Shown: positions 45,852 to 54,948, numbered from the stretch's first letter. The stretch: DNA of 64,000 nt from Eubacteriaceae bacterium CHKCI004 (GCA_900016875.1 FCNR01000050.1:95830-159829); one strand, 5' to 3'. Translations and numbers: made by a program. Notes: a model not told the origin generated them from the letters alone.

Positions 45852-45893
45852 ACGTATATACGAAACGATAAAACGTATTACAAGGAGGTATCT

Positions 45894-47462
45894 ATGGGGA
45901 TTTTTATTTATGTGAGTATCGCGAAGTCAGTGACTGAGGAAGAATGGTCAAAGGTATATGAAGAGACACTACAGTTTGCCAGAATTTTTTCGCTGGCGGA
46001 AAGGAAAATAGTCGATATAAAAGGAATAAATGTACAGTGTCTGGCGCTGACAGAGGAATGGACAGAGACCCGCTGTGACTGGGAATATACAGGATGGCGG
46101 GCGGACGGAGATTATATGACCATGCGGACAGCGGAAGAATATTGTATGCCAAAGATGCTGGTAAAAGAAGAGGACGTTGACGCTGAAGCGCCGGATGCGA
46201 TTTTTGGCGCTCTGCCTGCCTATTTGGACTATGACTGGAAGGATGAGCGCTTTCAACGGAATTATCATCTCTGGGGAGATAAGACACAGGGAGAACCTTA
46301 TCACATGTATCTTCTGGCCATTGCCTGCCTGATAGAGGCGCGTCTGGGACATAAGGCTTTTGTATACGGAGATATCACAGGCGGACAGTGCAGAGCGGCG
46401 GTTTCCATGATCAATGACTATCTGGATGAGCCTATTGACGTACCGGATCGCTGCGATCCGGACCGGCTGGCAGACCGGGTACGCCAGCTGCCCCTCAGCT
46501 GGAAAGAGCGGCTGGCTGTGTGGAAGGGATTTTATCTGGGCAATGCGACAAAAGAGATGGGCGACGCCATGCGAAAATATTTTCCGGAAGAAGTGTGTGA
46601 AGAATACTGGAGAGATCAGTTCGCCGGATATCATGTCGATTCTTATGGTTTTTCGATGCGAATCCGGGAATATCTGACCCTGGGATTTGATCTGGAGAAA
46701 CTGTGCAGTCTGGTAAATTATGAAGATAAATACGGAAAGCTCCGATACGGATTATTTATTAAATGTATCATGGATACAAAAATATACGTGAAGGATAAAG
46801 ATTGTTCGGATCTTCTGGGCATCGATCAGGACGATCCGCGGCCCTATGGAGTGGAACGCCTCTTTGCTCAGTTGGTGTTTGGAAGAGCCCGCAATAAAAA
46901 GGTAAACCGATACATACCGTTGGAAGAAGTCAGAAAAGCGCTGGAGAACGGTCTTTCCGAGATGTGCGGAAATACCGTTGACATATCGGCGGAGATCGAC
47001 GCCTGTCTTTCGGAAGAAGAACAGGAGCCTTCGGAAATGCTGCGTCAGGTACTGGAGACGGAGAATGAGAAGATAAAAGACCGTGCCGGTCATTATGACA
47101 TTACCTGCTATGACAGCCTTCTTTATTATGAAGACGGAGACACGATCCTGCCGGATATCGAGGAGTCCCTGAAGGAAGCCTATAAGCTTTACCAGGTACT
47201 TTCGGAAGAAGATACCTGCCGGGAACTTCTGAGCAAACCGCCCCGGGAACGCTGCCAGTGGCTGGTTCGGCAGAATCATTCTATCCTCATGCGGGACAGA
47301 GACTGGGAGAAGATATTTACGGACATAGAAGAGAATGAAACTTCTTTTCAGAGATACTATCCGATGATGCGCGTGCGGCTGTCCAGCAATGAAATCATTG
47401 ATATGGTCAGAGCTATGGCAATCAATGATGCGCTGTACGAATACTGTAGCGACATAACATAA
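45894..47462 (+). CDS. Unrecognised 522-aa cytoplasmic protein
   Basis: No family recognised. The protein starts with a hydrophobic strand (MGIFIYVSIAKSVTEEEW). A mixed region contains repeated Trp, Tyr and Asp residues, and a helical second half contains CSDLLGIDQDDPRPYGVERL. It has no signal peptide and no transmembrane helix. An AAGGAGG site lies at the right distance before ATG 45894. It has its own strong promoter and a bidirectional terminator, so it is a real gene. The adjacent XRE regulator is its likely controller. Confidence 0.6.
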   Translation: MGIFIYVSIAKSVTEEEWSKVYEETLQFARIFSLAERKIVDIKGINVQCLALTEEWTETRCDWEYTGWRADGDYMTMRTAEEYCMPKMLVKEEDVDAEAPDAIFGALPAYLDYDWKDERFQRNYHLWGDKTQGEPYHMYLLAIACLIEARLGHKAFVYGDITGGQCRAAVSMINDYLDEPIDVPDRCDPDRLADRVRQLPLSWKERLAVWKGFYLGNATKEMGDAMRKYFPEEVCEEYWRDQFAGYHVDSYGFSMRIREYLTLGFDLEKLCSLVNYEDKYGKLRYGLFIKCIMDTKIYVKDKDCSDLLGIDQDDPRPYGVERLFAQLVFGRARNKKVNRYIPLEEVRKALENGLSEMCGNTVDISAEIDACLSEEEQEPSEMLRQVLETENEKIKDRAGHYDITCYDSLLYYEDGDTILPDIEESLKEAYKLYQVLSEEDTCRELLSKPPRERCQWLVRQNHSILMRDRDWEKIFTDIEENETSFQRYYPMMRVRLSSNEIIDMVRAMAINDALYEYCSDIT

Positions 47463-47489
47463 GATAAAATGATATGGGATATAAAAAAT

Positions 47490-47525
47490 GAGGCTGTCGC
47501 ACTAAATAATTAGTGCGGCAGCTCC
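47490..47525. terminator. Bidirectional terminator between the 522-aa gene and the Rpn gene
   Basis: GAGGCTGTCGCACTAA pairs with TTAGTGCGGCAGCTCC with one mismatch. T tracts follow on both strands (CTTTTTAT on plus, CATTTTTTAT on minus). Confidence 0.8.
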
Positions 47526-47533
47526 TTGGCTTT

Positions 47534-48457
47534 TTATTTATTTTTCCTTTCCTTCCAATATTCTTGCCCATAGCCAGCTTTCCTCATATCATCGAGGAAT
47601 TCTTCCTCTGTCTGTTCCAACTCCTGAGAAGCATCCAAAACTGACAGCTTGCCGCTGGCGACCAGGCGATATAAATGCATCTTTCCCATTTGTACGCCGC
47701 GCTCAATTCCCTGCTCAATTCCTTGCTCAATGCCGCGCATTATTCCTCTTTGTTCTAATCTCTCCGCGACATCACACATAGTGATCACCTCCTCTTTCTC
47801 AAAAGATAAAATACTGGCATATCTGTTATCACCTGTCATTACAGACAACAGCTTCAGTACTTCATCCACATGTTGAATTATACGTTTATCATCGGGTACA
47901 TAGTCTTTATTTTTTCTCTTTTGGACGAAAAAATTCGCCACAATACCAAAATCACTCTCAAACATAGCCAGCTGTTCGTCTGTCAGCCATGCAATATCAA
48001 ACACGTGCATGCTGTAATCACTGACATATTTGTCCAGATCCCCCGGGATATCCAACAGTTCTTTGATGGAACATGGTTCGTTCCATCTTTCTTTCGTTCC
48101 AAAATGCAGCACCAAAGTAATGACCGGAACGGGCTTTCTCTTTTGTAACAGCTGTTGACGGTATGCCGCTCCGTCATATCCGATGACACGAAACGGCATA
48201 TTCTTTTCAATGTCTGTCTGGTTCTCTATCCCAAACAACGACATGTGGATCTTTTGTTTTTCCCAATATTTGGAGACATCCCTTTCCTGCTCGTGAAGAA
48301 CGCCATCATCTGCTTTATACTGTGAATGAACAGCTGTAGCGGTCAGATCATCCGGATCGATCCGCTGTCTTCCTTCCAGAACAAGAACGTTAACGATATC
48401 TGCAAACACATCATTGTAATCTGCAAGTATTTTTTCAGATAAATCTTTTTGTCCCAT
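47534..48457 (-). CDS. Rpn-family recombination-promoting nuclease / transposase-like protein
   Basis: A 307-residue PD-(D/E)XK protein of the RpnA/PF04754-like group. The N-terminus is DLSEKILADYNDVFADIVNVL. The nuclease core is MPFRVIGYDGAAYRQQLL, then PVPVITLVLHFGTKERWNEP. Near the C-terminus a short repeat GIEQGIEQGIERG forms a turn or oligomerisation segment, as in many family members. Rpn proteins are DNA endonucleases that raise RecA-independent recombination in E. coli. They are very common and often multicopy in gut Clostridia. The gene is single here, with no inverted repeats, so it is not itself an insertion sequence. Confidence 0.85.
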   Translation of the reverse strand: MGQKDLSEKILADYNDVFADIVNVLVLEGRQRIDPDDLTATAVHSQYKADDGVLHEQERDVSKYWEKQKIHMSLFGIENQTDIEKNMPFRVIGYDGAAYRQQLLQKRKPVPVITLVLHFGTKERWNEPCSIKELLDIPGDLDKYVSDYSMHVFDIAWLTDEQLAMFESDFGIVANFFVQKRKNKDYVPDDKRIIQHVDEVLKLLSVMTGDNRYASILSFEKEEVITMCDVAERLEQRGIMRGIEQGIEQGIERGVQMGKMHLYRLVASGKLSVLDASQELEQTEEEFLDDMRKAGYGQEYWKERKNK

Positions 48458-48636
48458 AATATCCCTCCCTTCCCAGATATCTCGTAAAACAGGAGGAAAC
48501 CCTTACAAGACTTCCTGCATCAATTACAATTTTATGTTATCATAAAAAGTTTAAAAATGCTATACTTTTTTATAAAATATTATAGGAAAGGTCAGAAAAT
48601 TGTTTCTGATTTGACAGCTCTGATTTGATATTTATC

Positions 48637-48645
48637 TGGTATAAT
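48637..48645 (+). promoter_or_regulatory. Extended -10 promoter of the DUF1287 gene
   Basis: TGGTATAAT is an extended -10 motif; a TTGACA at 48611-48616 is 23 bp away, too far for a standard -35. The rest of the ~300-bp gap after the Rpn gene is AT-rich with no gene. Confidence 0.5.
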
Positions 48646-48758
48646 TCATATATATCCAGTGTGTAGGTGTGTGATTACAGACCTCGCAGGAAATGTACAG
48701 GCATTACCTATCAGTAATATGAAATCAATCTGGATAAAAATAAAAAAGGGGAGAGTAT

Positions 48759-49430
48759 ATGTCAAAAAAGAAAATTTTTCTGGCAGCAGCGATAGTTGTC
48801 CTCGTTGTAGCAGCGGGATGTCTCTGGTATTTCCGGCATTATTTTACGGGAACGAGCAGTGCGCCGGTGGACGCCAAAGCCAATGTGGATTTTAGTATTG
48901 AAGATATTCACAGTTCCGTGGACCGGGACGGCGACGGCGTCGATGACTAGGCGGATATTCTGCAGGGAGCGAGGGAATACATTTCCACCAATCCTAAGTA
49001 CAAGAGCCAGTATTACTACACGGGATATCCCGACGATGAGTACGGCGTATGCACGGATGTGGTGGCAAATGCGCTCAGGAGTGCAGGGTACGATCTGATG
49101 GAGCTGGTTAATGCGGACATTCTTGCCAATCTGCAGGATTATGATATCGAGGAGCCGGATATCAATATTGACTTCCGCCGGGTGAAAAATCTGAAAGTAT
49201 ATTTTGAACATACGGCAATTCCGCTCACCACAGATGTCCACGACATCGGGCAGTGGCAGGGCGGGGATATCGTTATCTTTGATAAACATATCGGCATCGT
49301 TTCCGATAAAAGAAATGATGACGGCGTTGCCTATGTGATTCACCACAATAGTCCGTTTCAGGCCGCCTATGAGGAAGATATCCTGGAAAAGAGAGATGAT
49401 CTGGTGGCCCATTACCGGGTCAGTGAATAG
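48759..49430 (+). pseudogene. DUF1287 domain protein gene interrupted by an in-frame amber codon
   Basis: One frame encodes a signal-anchor (residues ~5-25), then DRDGDGVDD, a TAG stop at 48948-48950, and immediately after it ADILQGAREYISTNPKY and the complete DUF1287 domain (GVCTDVVANALRSAGYDL, GGDIVIFDKHIGIVSD, YVIHHNSPF). No frame shift or other lesion is seen. The lost residue is probably Gln (CAG to TAG). The domain has the Cys and His of a NlpC/P60-like fold. It is either a recent pseudogene, a read-through product or a sequencing error. Confidence 0.85.
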
Positions 49431-49456
49431 AAAGCAAAGTAGAGAAAAGAAAATAG

Positions 49457-49492
49457 CGGGGCGGCGGTGAGCTGCCCCGTTGTTGTATTTTT
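49457..49492 (+). terminator. Terminator after the DUF1287 gene
   Basis: CGGGGC and GCCCCG form the stem (49457-49462, 49474-49479), extended by inner pairs, followed by TTGTTGTATTTTTA. On the minus strand it also sits after the small gene that follows. Confidence 0.7.
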
Positions 49493-49649
49493 AATCTTTT
49501 ATCTGCTGTGAGGATGCATGCGAGTCTTCTTCCCGCGGTTTTGCCCCGACAATTCTTCGTATCAGATCAAGAATTTCGTGCTCGCTGTGTCCTTTTTCGT
49601 CACACCATTCGATGACTTCTTTAATTTCTTTTTTATCCAATTCTTCCAT
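49491..49649 (-). CDS. Small 52-residue protein of unknown function
   Basis: The minus-strand frame gives MEELDKKEIKEVIEWCDEKG, then HSEHEILDLIRRIVGAKPRE and a Ser/Gln-rich end. An AAGGAGGAG ribosome site lies 5 nt before the ATG and a GC hairpin follows the stop. It is charged, helical, with one Cys and two His, and no membrane segment. The strong ribosome site and codon use favour a real gene. The sequence has no family I recognise. Confidence 0.65.
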   Translation of the reverse strand: MEELDKKEIKEVIEWCDEKGHSEHEILDLIRRIVGAKPREEDSHASSQQIKD

Positions 49650-49675
49650 AACTCCTCCTTTCTCCGCCGAAGCGG

Positions 49676-49698
49676 TTATTGTCTAATAAAGACAATAA
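49676..49698. promoter_or_regulatory. Inverted repeat upstream of the small gene
   Basis: TTATTGTC and GACAATAA are separated by 7 nt and lie 27 bp upstream of the small minus-strand gene. It is a possible operator in an AT-rich promoter region. The rest of the gap to 49864 shows no gene. Confidence 0.45.
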
Positions 49699-49863
49699 TA
49701 ATATAATATACTATTAAAAATAAATTAATATAATAACAATAAAAACATTAAAAATTATAGAGAAGATTTTCTTTAAGTATACCATATTTCGGAGAAAGAT
49801 AACATAGTATTGCAAATTTTTCATTGGATAAAAAATATCCCTGTACGCGTATCAGAATAGAGG

Positions 49864-49893
49864 TAAAAAAGAAGGAGCGGTATATTCCGCTCC
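49864..49893 (-). terminator. Terminator of the purine permease gene
   Basis: On the minus strand GGAGCGG and CCGCTCC form a 7-bp stem, followed by TTCTTTTTT. It starts 10 bp after the permease stop. Confidence 0.8.
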
Positions 49894-49902
49894 TCCGGGT
49901 CA

Positions 49903-51231
49903 TTAATCTGCCGGTGAATTATCTTCCGGCACAATGATATTAAGAATGAATACGATAAGGAAGGACACCATCAGTGAGCTTCCGAGGATGTTCTTTGCAA
50001 GCTGCGGACAGAACTGCAGCACATCCGGTACGGCGTCAATGCCGACGCCGATAGCAAGAGCAATACCGACGATCAGTTTATTTCGGTAGTTCATCGGCTG
50101 CTCGCCGAGAAGCTGGATACCAGACATGGTGATGGCGGCAAATACGGTTACGGTCGCGCCGCCAAGAACCGGCTGCGGGATAGTGGTCATCAGTGCGCCG
50201 AACTTCGGACAGAAACCTGCGGCGAGCATGATAACGCCGACAATGAGGAATACCCGTTTGGCAACAACCTTGGTGGTACAGATCAAGCCTACGTTCTGGC
50301 TGTACGGATCGGTCGGCAGACCGCCGATGATAGCGCCGATCATACCACAGATGGACTGCCCTTTGATGGCGCCGCCCAGTTCTTTGTCGGTTGCCTCACG
50401 TCCGAATCCGCCCATGGCGGTGGAGGAAACGTCTCCAATCGTCTGCACAGCCTGTACCACATACATAAGAATCATCATGATGATGGCATCTGCATGGAAT
50501 TCCAGTCCAAAATGGAACGGAATCGGAACAGAAATCAGACCGGCATCATTAAAGGTGGAGAAATCAACGATATCTCCCATAAATAAAGCGATCACATAAC
50601 CGACAACGATACCGATAAGCATACCGGATACTTTCAGATATCCTTTGCCAAAGAGGCTGCAAGCCAGAGTCACAACTAAAGTGACAACTGCGAGAATCCA
50701 GAATTGCGGAGAACCAAAGGTTCCTGCGCTCTGGGTGGCAGAACCGCCGCCCATGTAAGTGATGGCGGTTTCATACAGGGAAAGACCGATACTCAGCACT
50801 ACCGTACCGCTGACGATAGGAGGGAAAAAGCGGCGAATCTTGCCCATAAACATACCAATAAAAATAGAGACAAAACCTGCCACTAATTGGGAACCGAAGA
50901 TAGCCGCAATACCGTACTGCGTTCCGATCATGGTCAGAATTGGCATGTAGGCAAAGGCAACGCCCATAACGCTTGGAAGCCCCATACCGAAGCCCAGAAC
51001 CGGGAAAAGCTGGAGCAGAGTAGTAATACCGCCGATCAGCATTGCTGCCTGTGTGAGCATGATCTGATCTGCAGCGGAGAGGGAAAGTGTGCTGGCGATG
51101 AGCATTGGCGGAGTGATGTTGCCGACGAGCATAGCCAGAACGTGCTGCATTGCCTGTGGAAAAGCCTGTCCGAAGGTAGGCTTACCATTGAGCTGAAACA
51201 GCTCACTGCTGGATGAAGTATTTGTTTGCAT
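49903..51231 (-). CDS. NCS2-family xanthine/uracil-type nucleobase permease
   Basis: A 442-residue transporter with about 14 hydrophobic segments. It carries the family blocks GFGMGLPSVMGVAFAY near the N-terminal third and VQTIGDVSSTAMGGFGRE, then GGLPTDPYSQNVGLICTTKVVAKRV near residues 300-330, the substrate-binding and QNVG motif region. Closest look is to purine (xanthine or urate) permeases. NCS2 proteins are H+ or Na+ symporters. No purine riboswitch was seen in the leader. It has a TTTGTT..GGAAGGCAG ribosome site. Confidence 0.9.
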   Translation of the reverse strand: MQTNTSSSSELFQLNGKPTFGQAFPQAMQHVLAMLVGNITPPMLIASTLSLSAADQIMLTQAAMLIGGITTLLQLFPVLGFGMGLPSVMGVAFAYMPILTMIGTQYGIAAIFGSQLVAGFVSIFIGMFMGKIRRFFPPIVSGTVVLSIGLSLYETAITYMGGGSATQSAGTFGSPQFWILAVVTLVVTLACSLFGKGYLKVSGMLIGIVVGYVIALFMGDIVDFSTFNDAGLISVPIPFHFGLEFHADAIIMMILMYVVQAVQTIGDVSSTAMGGFGREATDKELGGAIKGQSICGMIGAIIGGLPTDPYSQNVGLICTTKVVAKRVFLIVGVIMLAAGFCPKFGALMTTIPQPVLGGATVTVFAAITMSGIQLLGEQPMNYRNKLIVGIALAIGVGIDAVPDVLQFCPQLAKNILGSSLMVSFLIVFILNIIVPEDNSPAD

Positions 51232-51286
51232 GATATCAACTGCCTTCCTTTGTTTTTAGTACATAGTATTTTTAAACGACTTACCT

Positions 51287-51315
51287 ATCATAACAAATCA
51301 ATTTCTGTCTGTCTA
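51287..51315 (-). promoter_or_regulatory. Promoter of the purine permease gene
   Basis: On the minus strand TAGACA and TATGAT are separated by 17 bp, about 55 bp before the ATG. The rest of the 310-bp gap to the next gene holds a TATAAT on the plus strand at about 51429-51434 without a good -35, and no other feature. Confidence 0.65.
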
Positions 51316-51540
51316 TGTCGAATTAATAAAATCGTAAAGATTATGAAAAAAAGTGGAGAAAAATAAACGTGAATGTTAAAATTTAGTGAAATCTGCCAGA
51401 GGAGATGCCCTGTGACGAAATCATTGTTATAATGATATCTAACGGAGATTGTGTATTAAACTGAAACAATACCGGGAAATGTCGTTTTCTGCCTGAAACA
51501 GCATTGAGATATACAATCGTGGAACAGAAAGGAACAGCAT

Positions 51541-51804
51541 ATGAAATTATTTATCTATTATTTAGTTTTGACTAATCTTATCACATTTTTTCTTTACGGC
51601 ATTGATAAATGGAAGGCGGCCCGCCATCGATGGAGAATATCCGAGGCGGTTCTGCTGCTGGCGGCGTTGATTGGCGGCAGTATCGGCGCTCTGGCAGGGA
51701 TGTACAGCTTTCATCATAAGACGCTGCACAGAAAATTTACCATCGGCGTGCCGCTTATTCTGATCGCGCAGATTATATTGATTTTGTGTCTGCTGCAGCT
51801 GTAA
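51541..51804 (+). CDS. DUF1294 membrane protein
   Basis: An 87-residue protein. Three hydrophobic segments (about residues 4-20, 36-55, 67-85) surround the family motif GIDKWKAARHRWRISEAVLLL and MYSFHHKTLHRKF. The family is uncharacterised. AGAAAGGAACAGC precedes ATG 51541. It is followed 40 bp later by the metallopeptidase gene. Confidence 0.88.
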   Translation: MKLFIYYLVLTNLITFFLYGIDKWKAARHRWRISEAVLLLAALIGGSIGALAGMYSFHHKTLHRKFTIGVPLILIAQIILILCLLQL

Positions 51805-51844
51805 TTGTATTAAAAAATAATATGAGGCAGGAGGGAAGCAATCA

Positions 51845-52441
51845 ATGCTTCGGGAATATATATTACATTATAATAGAAGAGAAACAGACGGCGGAGAGGA
51901 AAATGTTCCGGTTCAAATTATCCGTTCGTCTCGGAAGAGCATCGGTCTTCAGGTGAAGGAGAGCGGGGAGGTGCTGGCGCGGATTCCTGCCCGGCTTTCG
52001 GACCGGGAACTGAGAGAATTTCTGGAGGCGCACCGCCAGTGGGTGCTGCAAAAGGTATTGCTGGCCAGACGGTCGGCCGGAACCAGGAAGACGACCGGCG
52101 CTGTGCCGGTACAGGAGCTGGACGCCGCAGAGAAGGAAAGAATCAGGGAGAAGATTGCCGGGAGGGTGTGCCATTACTGCCGGGTCATGGGCGTGACTGT
52201 CGGACGAATCACCATCCGTAATCAGAAGACCCGGTGGGGAAGCTGCAGCGCAAAAGGCAATGTGAACTTTAATTATCAGCTTTACTATCTGCCTGACGAG
52301 CTGCTGGATTATGTGGTGGTTCACGAGCTGGCGCACCGCCGGCACATGAACCATTCCGCCGCTTTCTGGAAAGAGGTGGAAAAGTATTTTCCAGATTATA
52401 GAGAATGCAGGGAAGAGCTGAAAAAAATAAGAATGATTTAA
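51845..52441 (+). CDS. YgjP/SprT-like M48-type metallopeptidase domain protein
   Basis: A 198-residue protein. The N-terminal beta region is VQIIRSSRKSIGLQVKESGE. The core has RNQKTRWGSCSAKGN and VVHELAHRRHMNHSAAFW, an HExxH zinc motif followed by the third ligand-like His. YgjP of E. coli has this domain order (DUF45). The domain is assigned to M48-like peptidases; the substrate is unknown. It converges on the YczE gene with a 13-bp gap. Confidence 0.88.
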   Translation: MLREYILHYNRRETDGGEENVPVQIIRSSRKSIGLQVKESGEVLARIPARLSDRELREFLEAHRQWVLQKVLLARRSAGTRKTTGAVPVQELDAAEKERIREKIAGRVCHYCRVMGVTVGRITIRNQKTRWGSCSAKGNVNFNYQLYYLPDELLDYVVVHELAHRRHMNHSAAFWKEVEKYFPDYRECREELKKIRMI

Positions 52442-52454
52442 AGATTTTCGCCAG

Positions 52455-53108
52455 TCATCGGAAAGCTGGCATTGATGGAAATAAAATCGGCTTCAGGAAG
52501 GCCAGGTATCTGCCAAAAAGTCGGGCGGTGAAACCCACCAGCAGAGCAGCAATGATGGTTCCCTCCCGGACGCCTTCCAGGCGATGGACGAAAAGGAACG
52601 ACAACGCAGCGGCAATGACCGTGAGGGAGACGTCAAATGCCACCTTTGTGTTGCCGAAATTGGTGTTCCAGGTGGTGGAAACCGCCCGGACAAAGGATTC
52701 TCCGGGAAGCATTGCCACATTTGCCAGCACTTCCATATAGACACCGAAGCCCAGAATCACACATCCGATTAACAGATAGATAATCTTGAGTCCATATGCC
52801 TCAGGATGAACAAAGCCCAGCAGAACCATGGTCAGGTCAATGAAGTAGCCGAACAGAATGGAAATAGGTATCTGAAGCAGATGCTCGGCTTTAAAGTTTT
52901 TCCTCAGTATGAAAAGCTGGATAATAATTAAAAGAATACTGAAAATGATGGTGAACTGTCCGAGAGTCATGGGAAAATTCAGACTGAGTACATAGGGAAT
53001 CGAAGAGATGGGCGAGGTACCCAGGTCTGCCTTGGTGATCAGGCTGACTCCCAGTGAATTGATGAACAGTCCGATCAGGAAAATAATATAACGTTTTACT
53101 TTTTCCAT
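52455..53108 (-). CDS. YczE/YyaS/YitT-family integral membrane protein
   Basis: A 217-residue protein. Five to six hydrophobic helices start with RYIIFLIGLFINSLGVSLIT. Motifs are ADLGTSPISSIPYVLS and GQFTIIFSILLIIIQ, then MLPGESFVRAVSTTWNTNFG. These are typical of YczE-like proteins, whose biochemical role is unknown. It lies 6 bp after the MarR gene on the minus strand and is most likely in one operon with it and regulated by it. Confidence 0.88.
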   Translation of the reverse strand: MEKVKRYIIFLIGLFINSLGVSLITKADLGTSPISSIPYVLSLNFPMTLGQFTIIFSILLIIIQLFILRKNFKAEHLLQIPISILFGYFIDLTMVLLGFVHPEAYGLKIIYLLIGCVILGFGVYMEVLANVAMLPGESFVRAVSTTWNTNFGNTKVAFDVSLTVIAAALSFLFVHRLEGVREGTIIAALLVGFTARLFGRYLAFLKPILFPSMPAFR

Positions 53109-53114
53109 AGAAAT

Positions 53115-53540
53115 CTAGTCCTCCTTTGATGTCAAATTCTCATAAATTCTGGAAAATGTTTTCATAAACTGCTGTCTGTCCGCCTCCGATATGCCCCGAA
53201 AAGCCTCGTTCTCGATACTTTCAAAGCTTTCGGTGACGAGATTCCGAAGTTCTTCCCCCTTTTCGGTCAGGAAAACATAGGAATTGCGCCGGTTCCCGTG
53301 AAGCATTCTGCGTTCCACCAGTCCTTTTTCTTCCATGCGGTTCAGGATGGATGTCAGAGAACCGGCTTCAATGTGGCAGCCTCTGGCAATCTCTTTCTGA
53401 CTGGAGCCGTTGTGGTCTTTCAGGTAATCGAGAACTTTAGGCTGGCCGAGAGTGAGGCCGGAACCTTTGATGCGGGCCAGCAGAGCCTTTTGGACCATGG
53501 CTTGTTCCGCCATGACCAGATAATGAAATGAAGAATTCAA
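53115..53540 (-). CDS. MarR-family transcriptional regulator
   Basis: A 141-residue regulator. The winged helix includes LTLGQPKVLDYLKDHNGSSQ and KEIARGCHIEAGSLTSILNR. The wing is MLHGNRRNSYVFLTEKG. Start is TTG at 53540 with AGGAGGAAG upstream. It leads the two-gene unit with the YczE protein. The palindrome at 53580 is a likely autoregulatory site. Confidence 0.9.
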   Translation of the reverse strand: MNSSFHYLVMAEQAMVQKALLARIKGSGLTLGQPKVLDYLKDHNGSSQKEIARGCHIEAGSLTSILNRMEEKGLVERRMLHGNRRNSYVFLTEKGEELRNLVTESFESIENEAFRGISEADRQQFMKTFSRIYENLTSKED

Positions 53541-53579
53541 AATACTTCCTCCTTTTACGAATGAAAATAATTATAATTG

Positions 53580-53603
53580 AAATAGTTTGAATTATAACTA
53601 TTT
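53580..53603. promoter_or_regulatory. Probable MarR operator
   Basis: AAATAGTT and AACTATTT form a perfect 8-bp inverted repeat with an 8-nt centre (24 bp in all). The size and symmetry are typical of MarR sites, 40 bp upstream of the MarR start. Confidence 0.55.
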
Positions 53604-53670
53604 GCAATGTCTATTATAGGAAGACGTATGAGAAATGTCAAGATTGGTTCCGGTAAAACGGGCGGACCTA

Positions 53671-53679
53671 TGATATAAT
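53671..53679 (+). promoter_or_regulatory. Extended -10 promoter of the AraC-TIM-barrel regulator
   Basis: TGATATAAT is an extended -10 box (TG, one base, TATAAT), 40 bp before the start codon. No good -35 box is present. Confidence 0.5.
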
Positions 53680-53718
53680 ATTTATCAAGGGATATTGAGG
53701 AAATCTTGGGGGTGACAT

Positions 53719-54939
53719 ATGGACAGAAAGACGATTTTAAAGACTTTGCATGCAAGGATACACATTAACGGCCATATCATCGGGGCTGCCATCGGTTCGG
53801 GCATGGCGGCGAAATATGCATCGCTTGGCGGAGCTGATCTGCTGCTGGCGCTCAGCGCAGGAAAATATCGGGTGATGGGCAGGAGTTCCATGGCAACCTT
53901 CTTCTGTTACGACAACAATAATGAGTCGGTCATGGAGATGGGCAAACGGGAATTGCTGCCGATCATCAGGGACACACCGGTGTTGTTCGGCCTGCTGGCC
54001 AGCGATCCGTTTATCCATCTTTATGATTATCTGAAGGAGATCAGGGAGGCGGGATTTTCCGGCATTGTCAACTACCCGACGCTTGCCATGATCGACGGAC
54101 AGTTCCGGGAGGGACTGGAAGAGGAGGGCAACACCTACGAGCAGGAGGTGGAAGCTATCAAACTTGCTCATTATATGGATATGTTTACAGTAGCTTTTGT
54201 GACTAATATCGAGGAGGCGCGGTGGATGATGGAGGCCGGGACAGACGTCCTGTGCGTGCATCTGGGACTTACAAAAGGGGGATATCTGGGAGCAAAAAAA
54301 TACATTTCCATTGACGAGGCGAGACAGCTGACGGAGAAGATTTTCAAACTCTGTGATGAAATCCGGCCGGATGTGATAAAAATGATTTATGCGGGACCGG
54401 CCAACACGCCTATCGACATGCAGTATTTTTATCAGACGACCCGGTGCCAGGGCTACATCGGCGGCTCGACATTTGACCGGATTCCCACAGAGCGGGCGAT
54501 TCTCAACACGACCAAAGCGTTCAAAAGCTACGGGAATTTCGACCGGAATGATCCTATGACGAAAATGCTGCACGGGGACTGGAAGACCGGGGATTACGTG
54601 AATTTTACCTGTAAGTACATTGAAGAGCATTATATGGAAAATATCCAGCTTTCCGATATCGCCATTGTGGCACATGTGTCGGCCTCTTATCTGAGTACCC
54701 GTTTCAAAAAAGAGACCGGAATGAATTTCACGGAGTATCTGGTACGGTTCCGGATCAACAAGGCTGAGGAGCTGTTAAAAGAGAGCAATATGCGCTGCCG
54801 GGAGATTGCCGAGAAAGTAGGATACTTCGACTATGCGCACTTTTCCAAGATTTTTAAGAAATACAACGGTATGTCTCCTCGCGCATATCAGGAAAGCTGC
54901 CGGGATGCCAAAATTCATGTGTCGGCGTATACACATTAG
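53719..54939 (+). CDS. AraC-type regulator fused to a PEP-hydrolase-like TIM barrel
   Basis: A 406-residue fusion. Residues 1 to about 275 form a TIM barrel of the PF09370 type. Blocks are GAAIGSGMAAKYA, SAGKYRVMGRSSM, TPVLFGLLASDPF, NYPTLAMIDGQFR and HLGLTKGGYLGA. The last ~110 residues are an AraC/XylS double HTH (CKYIEEHYMENIQLSDIA and CREIAEKVGYFDYAHFSKIFKK..GMSPRAYQ). The barrel is clearly a paralogue of the stand-alone protein encoded at 56486. I infer that it binds the substrate or product of that enzyme and controls the locus. GGGGGTGAC precedes the ATG. Confidence 0.88.
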   Translation: MDRKTILKTLHARIHINGHIIGAAIGSGMAAKYASLGGADLLLALSAGKYRVMGRSSMATFFCYDNNNESVMEMGKRELLPIIRDTPVLFGLLASDPFIHLYDYLKEIREAGFSGIVNYPTLAMIDGQFREGLEEEGNTYEQEVEAIKLAHYMDMFTVAFVTNIEEARWMMEAGTDVLCVHLGLTKGGYLGAKKYISIDEARQLTEKIFKLCDEIRPDVIKMIYAGPANTPIDMQYFYQTTRCQGYIGGSTFDRIPTERAILNTTKAFKSYGNFDRNDPMTKMLHGDWKTGDYVNFTCKYIEEHYMENIQLSDIAIVAHVSASYLSTRFKKETGMNFTEYLVRFRINKAEELLKESNMRCREIAEKVGYFDYAHFSKIFKKYNGMSPRAYQESCRDAKIHVSAYTH

Positions 54940-54948
54940 TCGCCAGAC

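Noticed and set aside
51232..51540. Purine riboswitch before the nucleobase permease
   Set aside because: I could not find the conserved core sequences or the three-way junction arms in this leader.
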